From Yponomeuta sedellus (taxonomy: Eukaryota > Arthropoda > Insecta > Lepidoptera > Yponomeutidae): a stretch of 64,000 bases of DNA. A model generated the notes under the pieces. The model did no database searches. It was given only the letters and a program-made list of their open reading frames with translations, and was not told the DNA's origin. A program made the translations under genes and the position numbers. Location of the stretch: positions 18,147,680 through 18,211,679 of the forward strand of contig OW203734.1 in the NCBI GenBank assembly GCA_934045075.1, read 5' to 3'. Of this stretch, positions 48,366 to 59,436 are shown piece after piece; position 1 is the first letter of the stretch, and every line of letters begins with the position of its first letter.

Positions 48366-48681
48366 ATGTTTTTAAGTGCAAGAAGTTATCTAACACAGAC
48401 AAAAAGTCGGAGCAAAAACTTACTTTTTCATTTCTACACTTCTTACACAAACTACAGATCTATTGTTAAAATTTTTGCAACTGAAGATGGCTCGTGGAAT
48501 TTAAACAATGACAAATCAAATAGTGTTATAAGAACAAGAAATTATCCAACACAGACAAAAAGTCTGCTCAAAAACTTACTCTTTAATTTCTACACTTTTT
48601 GGACAAACTACAGATCTATTGTTAAAATTTTTGCAACTGAAGATGGCTCGTGGAATTAAAACAATGACAAATCAAATAGTG
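48366..48681 (+). repeat. In-frame tandem duplication, period 156 bp
   Basis: Two adjacent copies (about 48370-48525 and 48526-48681) with high identity. The period is 52 codons exactly, and an open frame (48366-48659) spans both, each ending FATEDGSWN before diverging. Whether it is translated is unknown; no protein family is recognised. Confidence 0.6.
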
Positions 48682-49067
48682 TTCCCACCCAGTTACCGGG
48701 GCACAAAAAGTATCCGTTCTTAAATTAGCCGCATTTCTGATGTCGGGAAACAATTCCAATTACATTCCTTCCCAACATCGAGCCGGCTGCCGAGTTGTGT
48801 GTGGAATTTCCAAACTTCACTCGCCTTTAATTAATAGTGGAGGAAAATCTTCGTGGGGAAACCTGATTGTCCGAGAATTTTCAGTTTCAATAGCAAGTAC
48901 AGGCGTGCTTGTACTAGTTAAATACAAAAAAACCTTCACTTAAGCCTGTACTGGTTTATCTGTGAGGTGAGTTACTCTATTTCTAACTTAAGAAATGTTG
49001 TTTTAAGGTCAAGTATTGCAGTCGACGCTGTGAACGAAAGGTCATACCTTAGATAATTTTAATTCTT
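48682..49067. other. Spacer, nothing recognised
   Basis: A 67-codon ATG frame (48740-48943) has no motif and is not called. Confidence 0.4.
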
Positions 49068-49365
49068 TAGTAGCATATACGTCCCACTGGAGGGCACAGG
49101 CTTTTTCTCAGAGAGAAAGTATAGGCTTAATTACCAAGCGTGCCTACTGCGGATTGGCAATTTCAAGCGCTGAGGTAGTTGCACAACTCTGACACTCGGA
49201 TTTCCCACGATGTTTTCCTTCAAAATTAGCGAGTGGTATTGCTACTGTAACTTTAAAAATGTACATGTCTTAGAGCACAAAATCATTCGTACATGCCGGG
49301 ATTTGAACCCAAGACCTCACGATTGGGAAGCCGGTGCTCAACCGCCGCTCAAAATAGATATTAAA
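49068..49365 (-). repeat. Repeat M with a tRNA-like end
   Basis: Inverted relative to 47165-47300. The distal end holds CCGGGATTTGAACCCAAGACC and GCTCAACCGCCGCTC, similar to boxes B and A of a tRNA on the minus strand, so Repeat M may be a SINE body. 49366-49877 shows nothing further. Confidence 0.5.
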
Positions 49366-49877
49366 GCACTCTTTCAGCATGCAGCAAATTAGATGTAAAT
49401 TCTTTACGTTGAAATAAAATTGATTTGATTTGATATGATTTACGACAAAGCAGAAACAAATATCAGTACCTAGGTGTCATGCGAAAAATCGAAATATCAT
49501 ATATTACGGTGATCCCTACGGAACCCTCTTTGCACGAGTGTGACTCATATTTGACCGGTTTTATTTTATATAGATATTTTTTATTATTTTTAGATTATTT
49601 TATTAGGATAGAAGATTTATTTATATATCACAAAAAGTGATATTTTATACTATGAGAAGGTAATTACAAAAATTGACGAAAGTAATAATAAGTATATCAC
49701 CCACGACATTTACCCTCGGCTTACTTAAATAAAGTATTGCTAGTGCTATGGAAAATATACAAAGAGGACAAAAAAATTAACTACAATAACCAAACCGAAA
49801 CACAAACACTGACTTTCTCCTTCTTAGAAGTAATGCATGATAATGTCGGCTTTGTAATTTTTGTACTTCGTAATTTG

Positions 49878-50134
49878 ACTAACGCTAATGGCATTTTTTT
49901 CGAGCGCTTCCATTCTTCGCAAGGGCCGTTGGTGCCGGCTGTCATGTAATGGCAGTCGTGAAGCTATGTCTGAGGACTTATGGGCGGCTTGAGAGCTTCT
50001 GACAGTAAGGCCGCCACAGTCTCACCATCCTCCACCAAACCGGGCTTGGCCTCCATGGTGGAGTATGGCATAATCTTCTTGCGATGCAGGTTGAGACCCG
50101 TGGTCCAGCATTGGGGACATACAAAGGGTTAAAA
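49878..50134 (+). mobile_element. SINE-5S lacking its promoter block
   Basis: Begins at the point equivalent to CTAGTGGCATTTTTCCGAGC, after the 5S-like segment, and runs to GGGGACATACAAAGGGTT. Confidence 0.75.
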
Positions 50135-50987
50135 TCGTCATCATCGTAAATTTGATATTTTCGGCAACTCTACATCATTGATTAAAATATGAATTCGACA
50201 TTGCAGTAATACTTTGATGGAGTTACTGTATTAATCTATCACTCACCCGCGCTTTTGCAGTATATTTCGGCCAAATTCATGAAAAACGGGTCACCGTCAC
50301 AACCATTTTGCATAAAAAGTAAATACGATAAAATGCCGCGACAGGCGCACAAAAAAATATACAAGAAGAATTGACATGGGAAACTCATGAATAAATTGAG
50401 GTATCGATGCTGGTGATATCATCGGTTACAAATTACAATACGATCACATCGTATTAGAAGTTCAGTCTCAATAAGCTACACGTGTGACTAATTCAAAGTA
50501 TTTTGGTTGAGACTTTGTCCGCCTCAGCCAAATTACTGTTCTATGTTAAGCTAAGAGAGTAGTTTTTTTTTGTTTTGTAAGCTATAGTTATGTTGTCTTT
50601 GTTTTGTACATAGTGATTGAAGATTTAATTGCATAACGGGTACGATGGCACTGTCGTCGTCACCTTGTGACAAAAGTTCCTAAAATAAAAGAGATTGAAA
50701 AAAAAAGACTAGTTAGACTACAGACTAACTGTATAAAGTTTTTGTTTTTAAGGTCATGTCTGTTCATATAACTTTATCTATAAAGTTAAACAAGAGAAAA
50801 AACCGTTTTATTTTTTTAACACCTTGATTTTCATGAGGATATGTTTTTATATAACACGATTTATCACAAGTTTTTAGCCAGTTTCGCGTTTTATAGGTCT
50901 TATTTAATTAGTAATATAGTGTAGTAGTATAAAAGTAAAAAAAAAAACAAAAAGAATATAAAGAACTTTTTAACTTTTTTTTCCCGC
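50135..50987. other. Spacer, nothing recognised
   Basis: AT-rich, no gene or repeat partner. A poly-pyrimidine run lies at 50974-50988. Confidence 0.45.
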
Positions 50988-50991
50988 AGTG

Positions 50992-51092
50992 TGAGACGAG
51001 CAACCGACGACGCGAGCTCCGTCTCTGCTCACCATGATTAAGCTCTGCGAATCGGAGCGAAACCTGGTCGGACTCTTCCGATATAACAACAC
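50992..51092 (+). other. Exon-like segment bounded by splice-site-like signals
   Basis: CTTTTTTTTCCCGCAG (ends ~50987) resembles a 3' splice site, and CCCGTAAGTGG at ~51090 contains a perfect GTAAGT. The ~100 bp between are GC-rich, with an ATG frame reading IKLCESERNLVGLFRYNN. No family recognised; a repeat origin is equally possible. Confidence 0.3.
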
Positions 51093-51423
51093 CCGTAAGT
51101 GGATCCGGACAGAAAGTCTACAATGTGTTGTGCTTACGAAAGTTTTAGTTAAAAAAAAAGAACTTTTACTTTCCACTTTTTTTGTACATTATCAATACAT
51201 TGTCACCTCCACTGTCCACTTCCCCACTATCTTTTAAACAACATCACTACGAAGCAGTTACAGAGGAACCGTAAACATATGCATAGTATTTAAAAAGAAA
51301 AGATATTCAATAAAATGTAATCAAGCGTTCTTTCTCTCGCTCGTTAGTATAAGCAATGTGGCGTAGCGTGACTTTACACCATACATTTTTAGCGGTTTTA
51401 GATTTGATAACTTATTTTTGTTT

Positions 51424-51840
51424 CATCATCATCTTCATCATCAGAAACAACCGGTGTCAGTTCAGTGCTGAACATAGGCCTCTCCCAAGACAGGCCTCTG
51501 AGTCCGATCTTCGGCTCTTCTCTTCCAATCACTGCCAACCGCTTTGCGAATGTCATCGCTCCACCTAGTCACAGAGCATCCTTACGTTTGCGCGACAAGA
51601 ATCAGTCGGTTATCGACCCTGCGGCAGATATGACCCGCCCACTGCCACTTCAGTTTGCTAATCCGTTGAGCTATGTCGATCGCTAAAGTTCACTGGCGAA
51701 TAATTTCGTTTCGTTTCTCGCTGAGCGACCTGAAATTGGTGGACTATTCAAACCGTGAGTGTCCACGTTTTGGCTCCGTATGTCATGACGGATAGGACGC
51801 ACTGATTAAAGACTTGTCTTTAGAGTCTTAAGGGTATCTT
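51424..51840 (-). pseudogene. RTE-like LINE reverse transcriptase C-terminus
   Basis: Minus-strand text shows AQRISKLKWQWAGHICRR, a WSDDI-type block and an EAYVQH-like end before a (GATGAT)n tail at 51424-51442. Further upstream (to ~51835) are remnants of the QCVLPVMTYGA region. Frames are broken several times. A different copy from 39447-40007 and 53418-53705 but the same general family. Confidence 0.65.
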
Positions 51841-52188
51841 TGTTTCTTCTTCTTCTTCAGGCTATATGATAGTTCACTATTGGAGATAGCCCTCTCCTAA
51901 TAAGCGCCATAGCGCCCTGTCTTTCTTTCTGTCTTTTTTTTTCTATCTTTGTTTATTTACGTCTATTCGGTTTTGGACTCTGTGATCAAATATTTTTATC
52001 CTGTATAGTGGATTGCCCTAGTGCGTAACTCTCCTCTTTACACCCGGGCTTGGAACTGGCAGTACCGCGGGTGCGGTTATTTTTTTGTCTATAATTAAAA
52101 GTAGTACATAGTCTAAATAGATAACATAGCATAACATTTACACTCTGCCACATACATTGCTTCATTGCATACATAGATGGTTTTTATT

Positions 52189-52325
52189 CTTTTTAATGCA
52201 CTAACCCGTGCTAAGGACAATTTTAAAAACATATTTAGAGGCTAAAAATTCCACACATGCCGGGACTAGCACCCGCGACCTCTGGCTAACTGTGCCAGCG
52301 CTCCCAACTGAACTAATGGACGACA
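52189..52325 (-). mobile_element. SINE-C fragment
   Basis: Tail TGCACTAACCCGTGCTAAGG and box B remnant GGGACTAGCACCCGCGACC. Just upstream, 52122-52170 is a short minus-strand SINE-F tail. Confidence 0.7.
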
Positions 52326-52822
52326 ACCGAAATAGATGGATTTACTAATTACATAACTGTGGAAAACTGTTACAAACTACCTAGATTTCCCACTAAATTT
52401 CAGTGTGTAGTTTAAAGAGACTATCCGTATTGTTGATTTCCTTCAAAGGGTTGATCTTTACGCAAACTAAAGGCCTTATACCGAAAAAGGCAAAATAAAT
52501 AACCACAAAAATCTACTTACCACAGAGAGAACCAAACCTATACTATAAAATAAAGGAGAAAAACTGTATGCAGCGAGGTCACTGTACAATCTTGTATCAT
52601 TCTTCCGATCAGCAAAGAAATATTTCATACGATCATGATACGAGGATTTTGTCTAACAAGATCGGATATGAGAGAGATAAACGTGTTCATTCGAATTGGG
52701 ATGAGTTTCCGCTTTAAAAAAAGGGGATGGAAGACAGTGGGTTTGGGAAGACAATAGATTTTAATTTACCGGTTTCGAGAATAAAACCAACTTAATAACG
52801 GGCGCTGATTAGTTATACGAGA
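52326..52822. other. Spacer, nothing recognised
   Basis: No gene or repeat partner seen. Confidence 0.45.
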
Positions 52823-53010
52823 GATTTCCACACTTGGGCCATTGTTCATCATAAGTCTAAAGACTACTCCGTCAGTTTTGCCTTTTCAGAAAGATAGCAG
52901 TGCTCTGATTTCACTGCAAACCTTCTTGAAGGTATGCCGGCTTCATAGATTTCTATTCACAGCATTTCGAGAAAAAATCCCACATCATAACGGGAACTTA
53001 ATAGCGGTAA
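52823..53010 (+). repeat. Repeat I
   Basis: GAGATTTCCACACTTGGGCC, AAAGACTACTCCGTC, CACTGCAAACCTTCTTGAAG; second copy at 53395-53860, the latter split by a LINE. Confidence 0.5.
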
Positions 53011-53013
53011 GCC

Positions 53014-53372
53014 TTCGTGACCTAGTGGAACCGAGTGATTGGAACCAATCTCTTGGGTAAAGCTACAGCAGGCGCGGTTTGGTAGTGGATGGGTGATATC
53101 CTATGGATATCGCTAGTGGCATTTTTTCCGAGCTTTCGAGCTTCGCAAGGCACATTAAGCCGTTGGTTTAACTGGCAATCGTTAAACCATGTCAGAGTCA
53201 TTATGACTATAAAGACTGACATAACTTGACAACTTCTGACAGTAAGGCCCGCCATTGTCTTACAATCCTCCACAACCCAGACTTGGCCCCAAACCCCGTC
53301 AGGAGTATGACCTAACCTTCCTGCGATGAAGCAAGAGATCAGTCCCCCATGAGGAACACCCAAAGGGTTGAT
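53014..53372 (+). mobile_element. SINE-5S
   Basis: CTTCGTGACCTAGTGGAACC through the promoter block (GGTAAAGCTACAGCAGGCG, GGATGGGTGATATCC, degraded) to ACACCCAAAGGGTTGATG. Confidence 0.75.
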
Positions 53373-53394
53373 GTCATCAATAACGAACGTCATT

Positions 53395-53935
53395 TAGACT
53401 GGAGGTTTCCACACCTTCTTCTTCAAACCATAGCCACCCAATGCTGAGTGTAGGTCTCTTCTAATGCACGCCATTTATTTCGGTCTTGGGCTTTTCGAAT
53501 CCAGTCCTTTCCTGCCACCTTGACCAGGTCGTCAGTCCATCTTGTTGGTTGCCTGCCCACACTTCTGCGCCCCTCTCTAGGCCTCCAAACCAGTACTTTT
53601 ACACCCCATCTTTTATCTTGTCTACGGCATATATGGCCTGCCCATTTCCACTTCTTACGGGCAATCACCTTGGCTATGTCTGCCAGTTTCGTCCTTCCAT
53701 TGTATATAATAATGTCGAAAGACTACATACTCCTCTCAGCTATCCCTTTCCAGAAAGCGAGCACTGCAAATCTTTGTAACTTCCTCATTCCTGTACACCT
53801 CGCAGTGACTTCACTGCAAACCTTCTTGAAGGTATTCCGGCTTCCAAGTTTCCAACGGAAGAATGATCGTGACAAGTGGCAAGGCCTGATCTCTGTCTAC
53901 CTCTCTGGGATACAGACGTGGTTTTATGTTTGTAT
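53395..53935 (+). repeat. Repeat I (split) followed by a LINE-H end
   Basis: 53395-53417 and 53706-53860 are Repeat I parts either side of a minus-strand LINE. 53861-53935 is a plus-strand LINE-H end (GATCGTGACAAGTGGCAAGG). Confidence 0.5.
53418..53705 (-). pseudogene. 5'-truncated RTE-like LINE C-terminus
   Basis: The minus-strand frame ends at 53423 and reads IARKKWKWAGHICRRQDKRW, VWRPREGRRSVGRQPTRW, DLVKVAGKDWIRKAQDR and ETYTQHW. A (GAAGAA) tail lies at 53414-53424. The frame is open from the truncation point. No clear target duplication. Confidence 0.75.
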
Positions 53936-54170
53936 TAATGTTTCTCTGTTCAATATATCAATTCTAAATGATTTAAAAGCAAAACCAAATTTGCTACCAT
54001 TTATTTTGCCTCAAAAACGTAAACATATACCTTTCAGATAAGATAACTTCATTACAATTAGACTTAAGCCTAATCCGGTGGGTTCACAAACAATTAAGTG
54101 TGTACAATCGGCATCATACCAGCTTTTATACACTTACACATTTGTTAGATACGTTACGATTGAAAAAATT
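53936..54170. other. Spacer, nothing recognised
   Basis: No gene or repeat partner seen. Confidence 0.4.
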
Positions 54171-54372
54171 ACATAACATAACATTTATATACAGCCACAT
54201 ACATTGTTTCTGGCCACACACTAGGATACGAGAACCCTGTGGGGTGTGGGAAATAGAAACAGTGACATCACAAACATGTAAACATCCAAGACCTGGGGAT
54301 TTATTTTTGTCCCAGCCGGGATTCGAACCCGGGACCTCTCGCAAGGTGCGCTACCACTGCGCCACAGAGGTC
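54171..54372 (-). mobile_element. SINE-F, minus strand, complete
   Basis: Boxes on the plus strand: GGGATTCGAACCCGGGACC and ACCACTGCGCCACAGAGG. Body back to ACATAACATAACATTTATAT. 54373-54796 shows nothing recognised. Confidence 0.78.
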
Positions 54373-54796
54373 GTCATAGTTAGGAATACACATTATTTTG
54401 CAAAAAATAATCAACTGTTTATTTACATCCATGTAAAGTTAACGTGGCACAGACTATACACTTAAATTCACGTATACATACACGCACACACGCGTGTATC
54501 AATTAGGGGCTGATTGGACTCCTCTTTGACAAAATACACGGAGTATTTTTCCACATTTTTAGGGTCCAGATTTAAATTAAATTTACCTTTCGATTAGTCC
54601 GTTTCAATAGACCGAATCAGACCGTCAAATCCCGGCCCACCGGTGCAGAAATTAAAATTGATTGCATGTTTGTATGTATGTGCCCTTATGAGCTTTTTTT
54701 TCGACGAATAATTACTTTTCAGTCTGTTTTTATGCAAGCAACTGCGGATGTACCATTTTGTTTTAATGCTGGTGTAACAGTGAAAATTAAAAATTT

Positions 54797-54958
54797 TTAA
54801 TTTTAAAAACCTATTTAGAGTCTAGAAATTCCACCCATCCTGGGATTCGAACCCGCGACCTCTGGCTATCCGTGCCAGCACTCTTTCCAACTGAGCTTAG
54901 AACTGAACTTTGTTTTTAAAATTGACCTTTGCACGGGTTAGTGCATTAAAAAGAATAT
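54797..54958 (+). mobile_element. SINE-C with 5' inversion
   Basis: The tRNA-like part (GGGATTCGAACCCGCGACC) is inverted while the tail (TTGCACGGGTTAGTGCATTA) is on the plus strand, as at 40575-40823. The target duplication is not clear. Confidence 0.7.
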
Positions 54959-54999
54959 AATTACTGTAATTTGTTTTTTTTTACTATAAATGCAACGCT

Positions 55000-55143
55000 C
55001 GCTCGTAATCGCCGAGTGATTGGAATCAATCAATCACGAAGCAACAACAAGCGCAGCCACGTGCTGTATGGGTGACCATCCCGTTAATACCGTAAGTGAA
55101 ATTTTTCCGAACGTTTCCGTGCGTCGCAAGGCACGTTAAGGCT
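55000..55143 (+). mobile_element. SINE-5S, 3'-truncated
   Basis: Keeps the 5' third with a mutated promoter block (GAAGCAACAACAAGCGCAGC, GGGTGACCATCCCG) and stops at AAGGCACGTTAAGGC. 55144-55481 shows nothing recognised. Confidence 0.65.
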
Positions 55144-55481
55144 AGGGGCGGTGCAAACTACCACCATCTATGGAGTAAAAATCATAACTTGTTCTATAAT
55201 ACGTTTTAACCATAAGACGAATATAAAAAATCTTGACTAAAGTGACGACTATTTTTAGAACCAACAGTCTAGAATCTAGGATCAACAACCTAGGACTTTC
55301 ATCGATTTACGGCTGCTTTTAGCGGAAACCGATTAAAGTCCTAAGATGTTAATTCTAAGTTCTAGACGGTATGTTCTAAAAATATTTATCACAGATATTA
55401 AGATGTTTACTTAAAAAAAAATGTAAGTATTATATAACAAGTCATGATTTTCATTCCATTAGTGGGGCTAATTGGGGCAAT

Positions 55482-55622
55482 CCACTCCATCCAAACGTTG
55501 TCTGGAAGAGATCGCTCTTAGCGATAAGAACGCCAATTGTAGGTATAACATTACTTAGATTTAAGAATCATGGTTGTAATATTTTTCTGGTTTTGCAATA
55601 AAGTGTTCACTATCTATCTATC
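55482..55622 (+). mobile_element. LINE-D 3' end
   Basis: TTGTCTGGAAGAGATCGCTC, AATAAAGTGTTC and a (TATC)n tail. Confidence 0.65.
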
Positions 55623-55633
55623 TGATAAACACG

Positions 55634-55965
55634 CCAAACCGTTTTAAGCCGTTGGTGCCGGCTGTCACGCAATCCCAGTGAGCGCTATGTTGTGCTATCA
55701 TAGGTGGTAATGCCCATAATGGCATGCGGGTTGGGGATCGCAGTTCGGTGGAATTGTACTGCAGGGGGCGCTGCTGCCCACCCCCCGGTTGGTGCCCCTC
55801 AGTCGCCTTATACGACACCCGCGGGAAGAATTGGGTTGGTGCTATTCTCTAGGCCGACACCACACAGAGACCTTATAGGCGGCTTGATAACTTGTGACAG
55901 TAAGGCCCCCCATTGTCTTACCATGGTAGAGTGCCCCAGAAGTGGGAACACACAAAGGGTTGATA
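55634..55965 (+). mobile_element. SINE-5S body interrupted by Repeat A
   Basis: 55634-55672 (AAGCCGTTGGTGCCGGCTGT) and 55867-55965 (TTATAGGCGGCTTGATAACT … AAAGGGTTGATATC) are SINE-5S. About 20 bp of the consensus between them is missing, so the insertion came with a small deletion. Confidence 0.7.
55673..55866 (-). mobile_element. Repeat A inserted in SINE-5S
   Basis: GAGCGCTATGTTGTGCTATC to GCCGACACCACACAG, minus orientation. The tail end is truncated. Confidence 0.7.
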
Positions 55966-56029
55966 TCACCATCATAATTACATAAAGAGTAGACGACATT
56001 GTGAATGTGGCTGAGCAATATTGGGTGAG

Positions 56030-56270
56030 TCTTGCAAATGATCGGATGGGTTAACGTAAAGAAAAGAGGCCTATGCCCAGCAGTGGGCTCTATTTATAGG
56101 CTGATTGTATCTAATATTTATAGGCTGATTGTTATTAAATTCGGCTCCACCAATCGGGACTTGGCCCCTGTAGTGACGTACGGACTAGACATTCCTTAGG
56201 GAAAGGACCCGAGCCCCTCAGTGGGCTACGGGACTCTTTCTGATGGTGGGTTGATGATGATTAAATTGGG
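56030..56270 (+). mobile_element. Two short LINE/SINE remnants
   Basis: 56050-56110 is a LINE C-terminal end (GAGGCCTATGCCCAGCAGTG GG). 56146-56270 matches the 3' part of the divergent SINE-5S subfamily (GGCTCCACCAATCGGGACTT, GAGCCCCTCAGTGGG). Confidence 0.5.
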
Positions 56271-56454
56271 CTATAATTGTTTCGTATTGTATGTATTCAC
56301 AACAGTAAAGCTGGTACTTGGCATTATTCGCATTATTTGAACAAGAATAATTCAGTTTATTTGCCGCTGTGCCCGGTTCAATAGTTGAATGGGCAAATTA
56401 AGAGGTATTCGAGCACAGCAGCAAAAGACAGAATTATTCTTGTTTAATAATTTG

Positions 56455-56672
56455 GAAGCGGGGTAGCCTAATGGGTAGAACAATGGACTTAGGTTCGATT
56501 CCCAGTACGGGCATGTACCAATGACTTTGTTTTCTAAGTTATGAACATTTGTGTGTGTGTGGTGTCGGCCTAGAAAATAGCACCAACCCAAATTCTTCCC
56601 GCGGGTGTCGTAAAAGGCGACTAAGGGGCACAAACCGGGGTGTGGGCAGCGGCGCCATCTCCAGTACAATTG
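56455..56672 (+). mobile_element. tRNA-like SINE head joined to Repeat A 5' half
   Basis: 56458-56512 has box-A-like GGTAGCCTAATGGGTAGAAC and box-B-like TAGGTTCGATTCCCAG. From 56551 the first half of Repeat A follows (GTGGTGTCGGCCTAGAAAAT to GTGTGGGCAGCGGCGCC). Confidence 0.6.
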
Positions 56673-56711
56673 AAACCTGAAACAAACAAAACAAAGAAAC
56701 CCGAGTGTATG

Positions 56712-56818
56712 AGGTGTTCAAATAACCCAGCACTTAAAATTGCCAAACCGCGGTGGGCCAGTCTTTCTCTTTCTGACAGAAGGCCTGTGCCCGGCAGTGG
56801 GATGTTTATAGGCTAAGA
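56712..56818 (+). repeat. Repeat M / LINE end
   Basis: CAGCACTTAAAATTGCCAAA and GAAGGCCTGTGCCCGGCAGT GGGATG. Confidence 0.5.
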
Positions 56819-56833
56819 TAGAATAAAAAATCG

Positions 56834-57190
56834 TTATCAACCCTTATATGTCCCCACTGCTGGGGCACGGGTCTCTTCCTGCATCGCTGGAAGGTTAGGC
56901 CATACTCCACCACGGGGGCCAAGTCCGGGTTGGTGGAGGATTGTAAGACAGTGGCGGGCCTTACTGTCAGAAGTTATCAAGCCGCCCATAAGGCCACTGA
57001 CATGGCTTAACGACTGCCATTATATGACAGCCGGCACCAACGGCTTAACGTGCCTTGCGAAGCACGGAAGCGCTCGGAAAAATGCCACTAGCGGTAGTCA
57101 CGGGACGCTCACCCATCCTGTACCTGACCGCGCCTGTCATTGCTTAACCAAGTGATTGATTCCAATCACTCGATTCGCCTAGGCCACGAG
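56834..57190 (-). mobile_element. SINE-5S, near-complete, minus strand
   Basis: Reads from TATCAACCCTTATATGTCCC to the 5' end CGATTCGCCTAGGCCACGAG on the plus strand. The 5S-like block is GGGACGCTCACCCATCCTGT then GATTCCAATCACTCG. One of the best-kept copies. Confidence 0.83.
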
Positions 57191-57224
57191 CGCTTCGAAG
57201 CTTCGAGCGAATAAAAAATAGCAT

Positions 57225-57830
57225 ATTATTATTTCATTACAAGTGCGGAAAGGCTGTCATTGCAAAGAGTTCCGACAAATGTCCACCCGAGCCGAGGCGC
57301 AGCCGAAGGCGAGGGTTGACAGTCGGAACAAGTTGCAGTGACGGTTCCGCACGTGTACTGAACGACTAGTTTTAATACAGTTGCGAAAAAAATTTAATAA
57401 GCAATTTAATAAAGAAAAATTATTTGTAAAATGGCGCCAACCGTAAAAGAATATAAGCAGAGATTTTTTTTTTCACCCATTCGGGTAGGCAAAGGGAACC
57501 ATGCCCATACAGCCAGGCTTCAGTAGGATTTTTTTATTGATATGAAATGAAAATGAAATTTAATGAGATGAAATGAAACCTAACCTTACTCATTCAATCA
57601 AATCATTGAATCTGATATTGAAATTAGTAGCTTGTTTTTAGAAATATACGTATTTGCATGACTCATAAAAAGTTCTACGTTTTTTTTCAGTAAACACTTG
57701 ATGGTTGGTTTTTCTTTTTAATAGACATTATTTTAACAGTTGGGAAAGAGAACGCACGAGTGCGGGAAAGGTAAAAAAAGCACGAGTGTGTAATAGCCAC
57801 TTTTTGAGCAACTGTATTAAAAATGTGTTA
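57225..57830. mobile_element. Foldback element(s) with CCGAGCCGAGGCGCAGCCGA core
   Basis: TGCGGAAAGGCTGTCATTGC and GCAGTGACGGTTCCGCA form the arms of a ~110-bp imperfect palindrome at about 57243-57352 with a CpG-rich core. TTTTAATACAGTTGC (57370) and GCAACTGTATTAAAA (57811) form a second, wider inverted pair. No ORF of note. Confidence 0.45.
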
Positions 57831-57950
57831 TCAAAGTAGCACAGAAACTAGAACTTAGGTAATGAACGTCACGAGGAGTTCATATCAAAATCTAGATCGT
57901 TCTGTAGAAAAAATGGACAAAAAATTTAAAACAGAAGAACAGAAAGTGAA
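57828..57950 (-). mobile_element. LINE-L 3' end
   Basis: ATCAAAGTAGCACAGAAACT and ATCAAAATCTAGATCGTTCT. 57951-58424 shows nothing else apart from a Repeat K stub (58366-58420). Confidence 0.55.
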
Positions 57951-58365
57951 ATATAGTAATACGTACCTAAATACAATGAAAGCAAAACACATTATTTCCG
58001 GGTGCAGCCTCTACTTTTCATGGTAGGGTTTAATGAAGGCATTTGGGCGGTATTCCAAGAGCACGTATTCTTTTTACAAATTTTATTCGGCTCCAATTCG
58101 GGTTTTGCGCAAACATTCCTTTGAATTTCTCAGTATAGTACAGTCGACGGTTAGTAAGTCTAAACATGTTTGTTGTCACCTATTTTAAATTAATTTAAGT
58201 TAAAGTCGCCTTCAGTGTGATTTTCTTTTGTGGCACTAGTGAACCTCAAGGGGCTTCTTAACTAAGACAAGATAAGTATTTTAACTTATCTTAGTTAAGG
58301 TAAGTAAGTCGTTACTTTGCAGTTTACAGTTTATGCAGTTTATTTACGTTTACAGTTCTTTGTTA

Positions 58366-58424
58366 CATTTAAGGACTACTTCAAGAGCAATTTCGGTTCA
58401 AAACAAAATCGATTAAAAAAAAAT
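58366..58424 (+). repeat. Repeat K
   Basis: GAGCAATTTCGGTTCAAAAC AAAATC followed by an A-run; second copy at 59928-59990. The A-run suggests a LINE or SINE 3' end. Confidence 0.45.
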
Positions 58425-58677
58425 TGTCGTCGTCGTCAGGATATACTAGTCCACTGCTAGACATAGCATTCCCCTAAATAGCGCCACGTTGTGCTATCAT
58501 AGGGGGTAATGCCCATAATCCCCACGCTGCGCATGCGGGTTGGGAATCGCAATTCGGTGGAATTGTAATGCAGAGGGCGCTGCTGCCCACCCCCCGGTCT
58601 GTGTCCCTTAGTCGCCTTTTACGACACCCGCGGGTAGAATTGGGTTGGTGCTATTCTCTAGGCCGACACCACACAGC
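58425..58677 (-). mobile_element. Repeat A, full-length
   Basis: The tail (GTCGTC)n is at the left and GGCCGACACCACACAGCAG at the right; directly follows the Repeat K A-run. Confidence 0.75.
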
Positions 58678-58739
58678 AGTAAGTAAAAATATACTATATT
58701 GTACACCACAGGACTTAATTTAAATATGTAAAGATACAG

Positions 58740-59132
58740 AGTACAATTGGCGGCCTTACTTGCCGCCAATGCCGCATTGCTATTGCTAAAAGAGATTTTT
58801 TCCAGACAAACTTATGACTAACTACTACTAACTTAGCTCTTAGGAATATACTAGTTGAAATCTGGGTATTATGAAAGCAGCGGTTACGTGATTAGTAGTT
58901 AAAAATGCAATCTATTTGGACTATTAATTTAAAGTATACGTAGAAATAAATAAAAAAACGTTGAGACATGTGTAGCTGAAATAGATAGATACATAGAGAA
59001 CACTTTATTGTACATAAAAAAACAAATTACAAAGACATTCCTTAACCTAAGAGTATAGACGGCGGCCTTATCACTAAAAGTGATCTCTTCCAGACAACTT
59101 TTGGATGGACTGGAGGAATATATTGGAGAAGG
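58740..59132 (-). mobile_element. Two LINE-D 3' ends
   Basis: A degraded copy at ~58740-58825 and a good one at 58981-59132 ((GATA)n tail, AACACTTTATTGTAC, AAAGTGATCTCTTCCAGACA). 59133-59436 is spacer. Confidence 0.6.
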
Positions 59133-59436
59133 AAGTAGATATTCAAATAAACTAAATTATGAAATACCCATAAGAGTAATTTTTCCTCTTCCATAATGCC
59201 AGGCAATTGTGAAGTTGAAATTTATTTCGATTAAATGATACCTCGAACGGTTAATGAGTTGGTATTCGGTGATTGTATTGTTTCTATTACTGTGTTAATA
59301 TTTGATGAAACATAACATCCAGTAATATTCATTCATTATTTAATTGGAACCTGACAAAACAATTTTACTATATAGAAAGCCCCATTATAAAATAAAGTGA
59401 CTATTGAAACGTTTACTTTTTTGATTTGTTATACTA

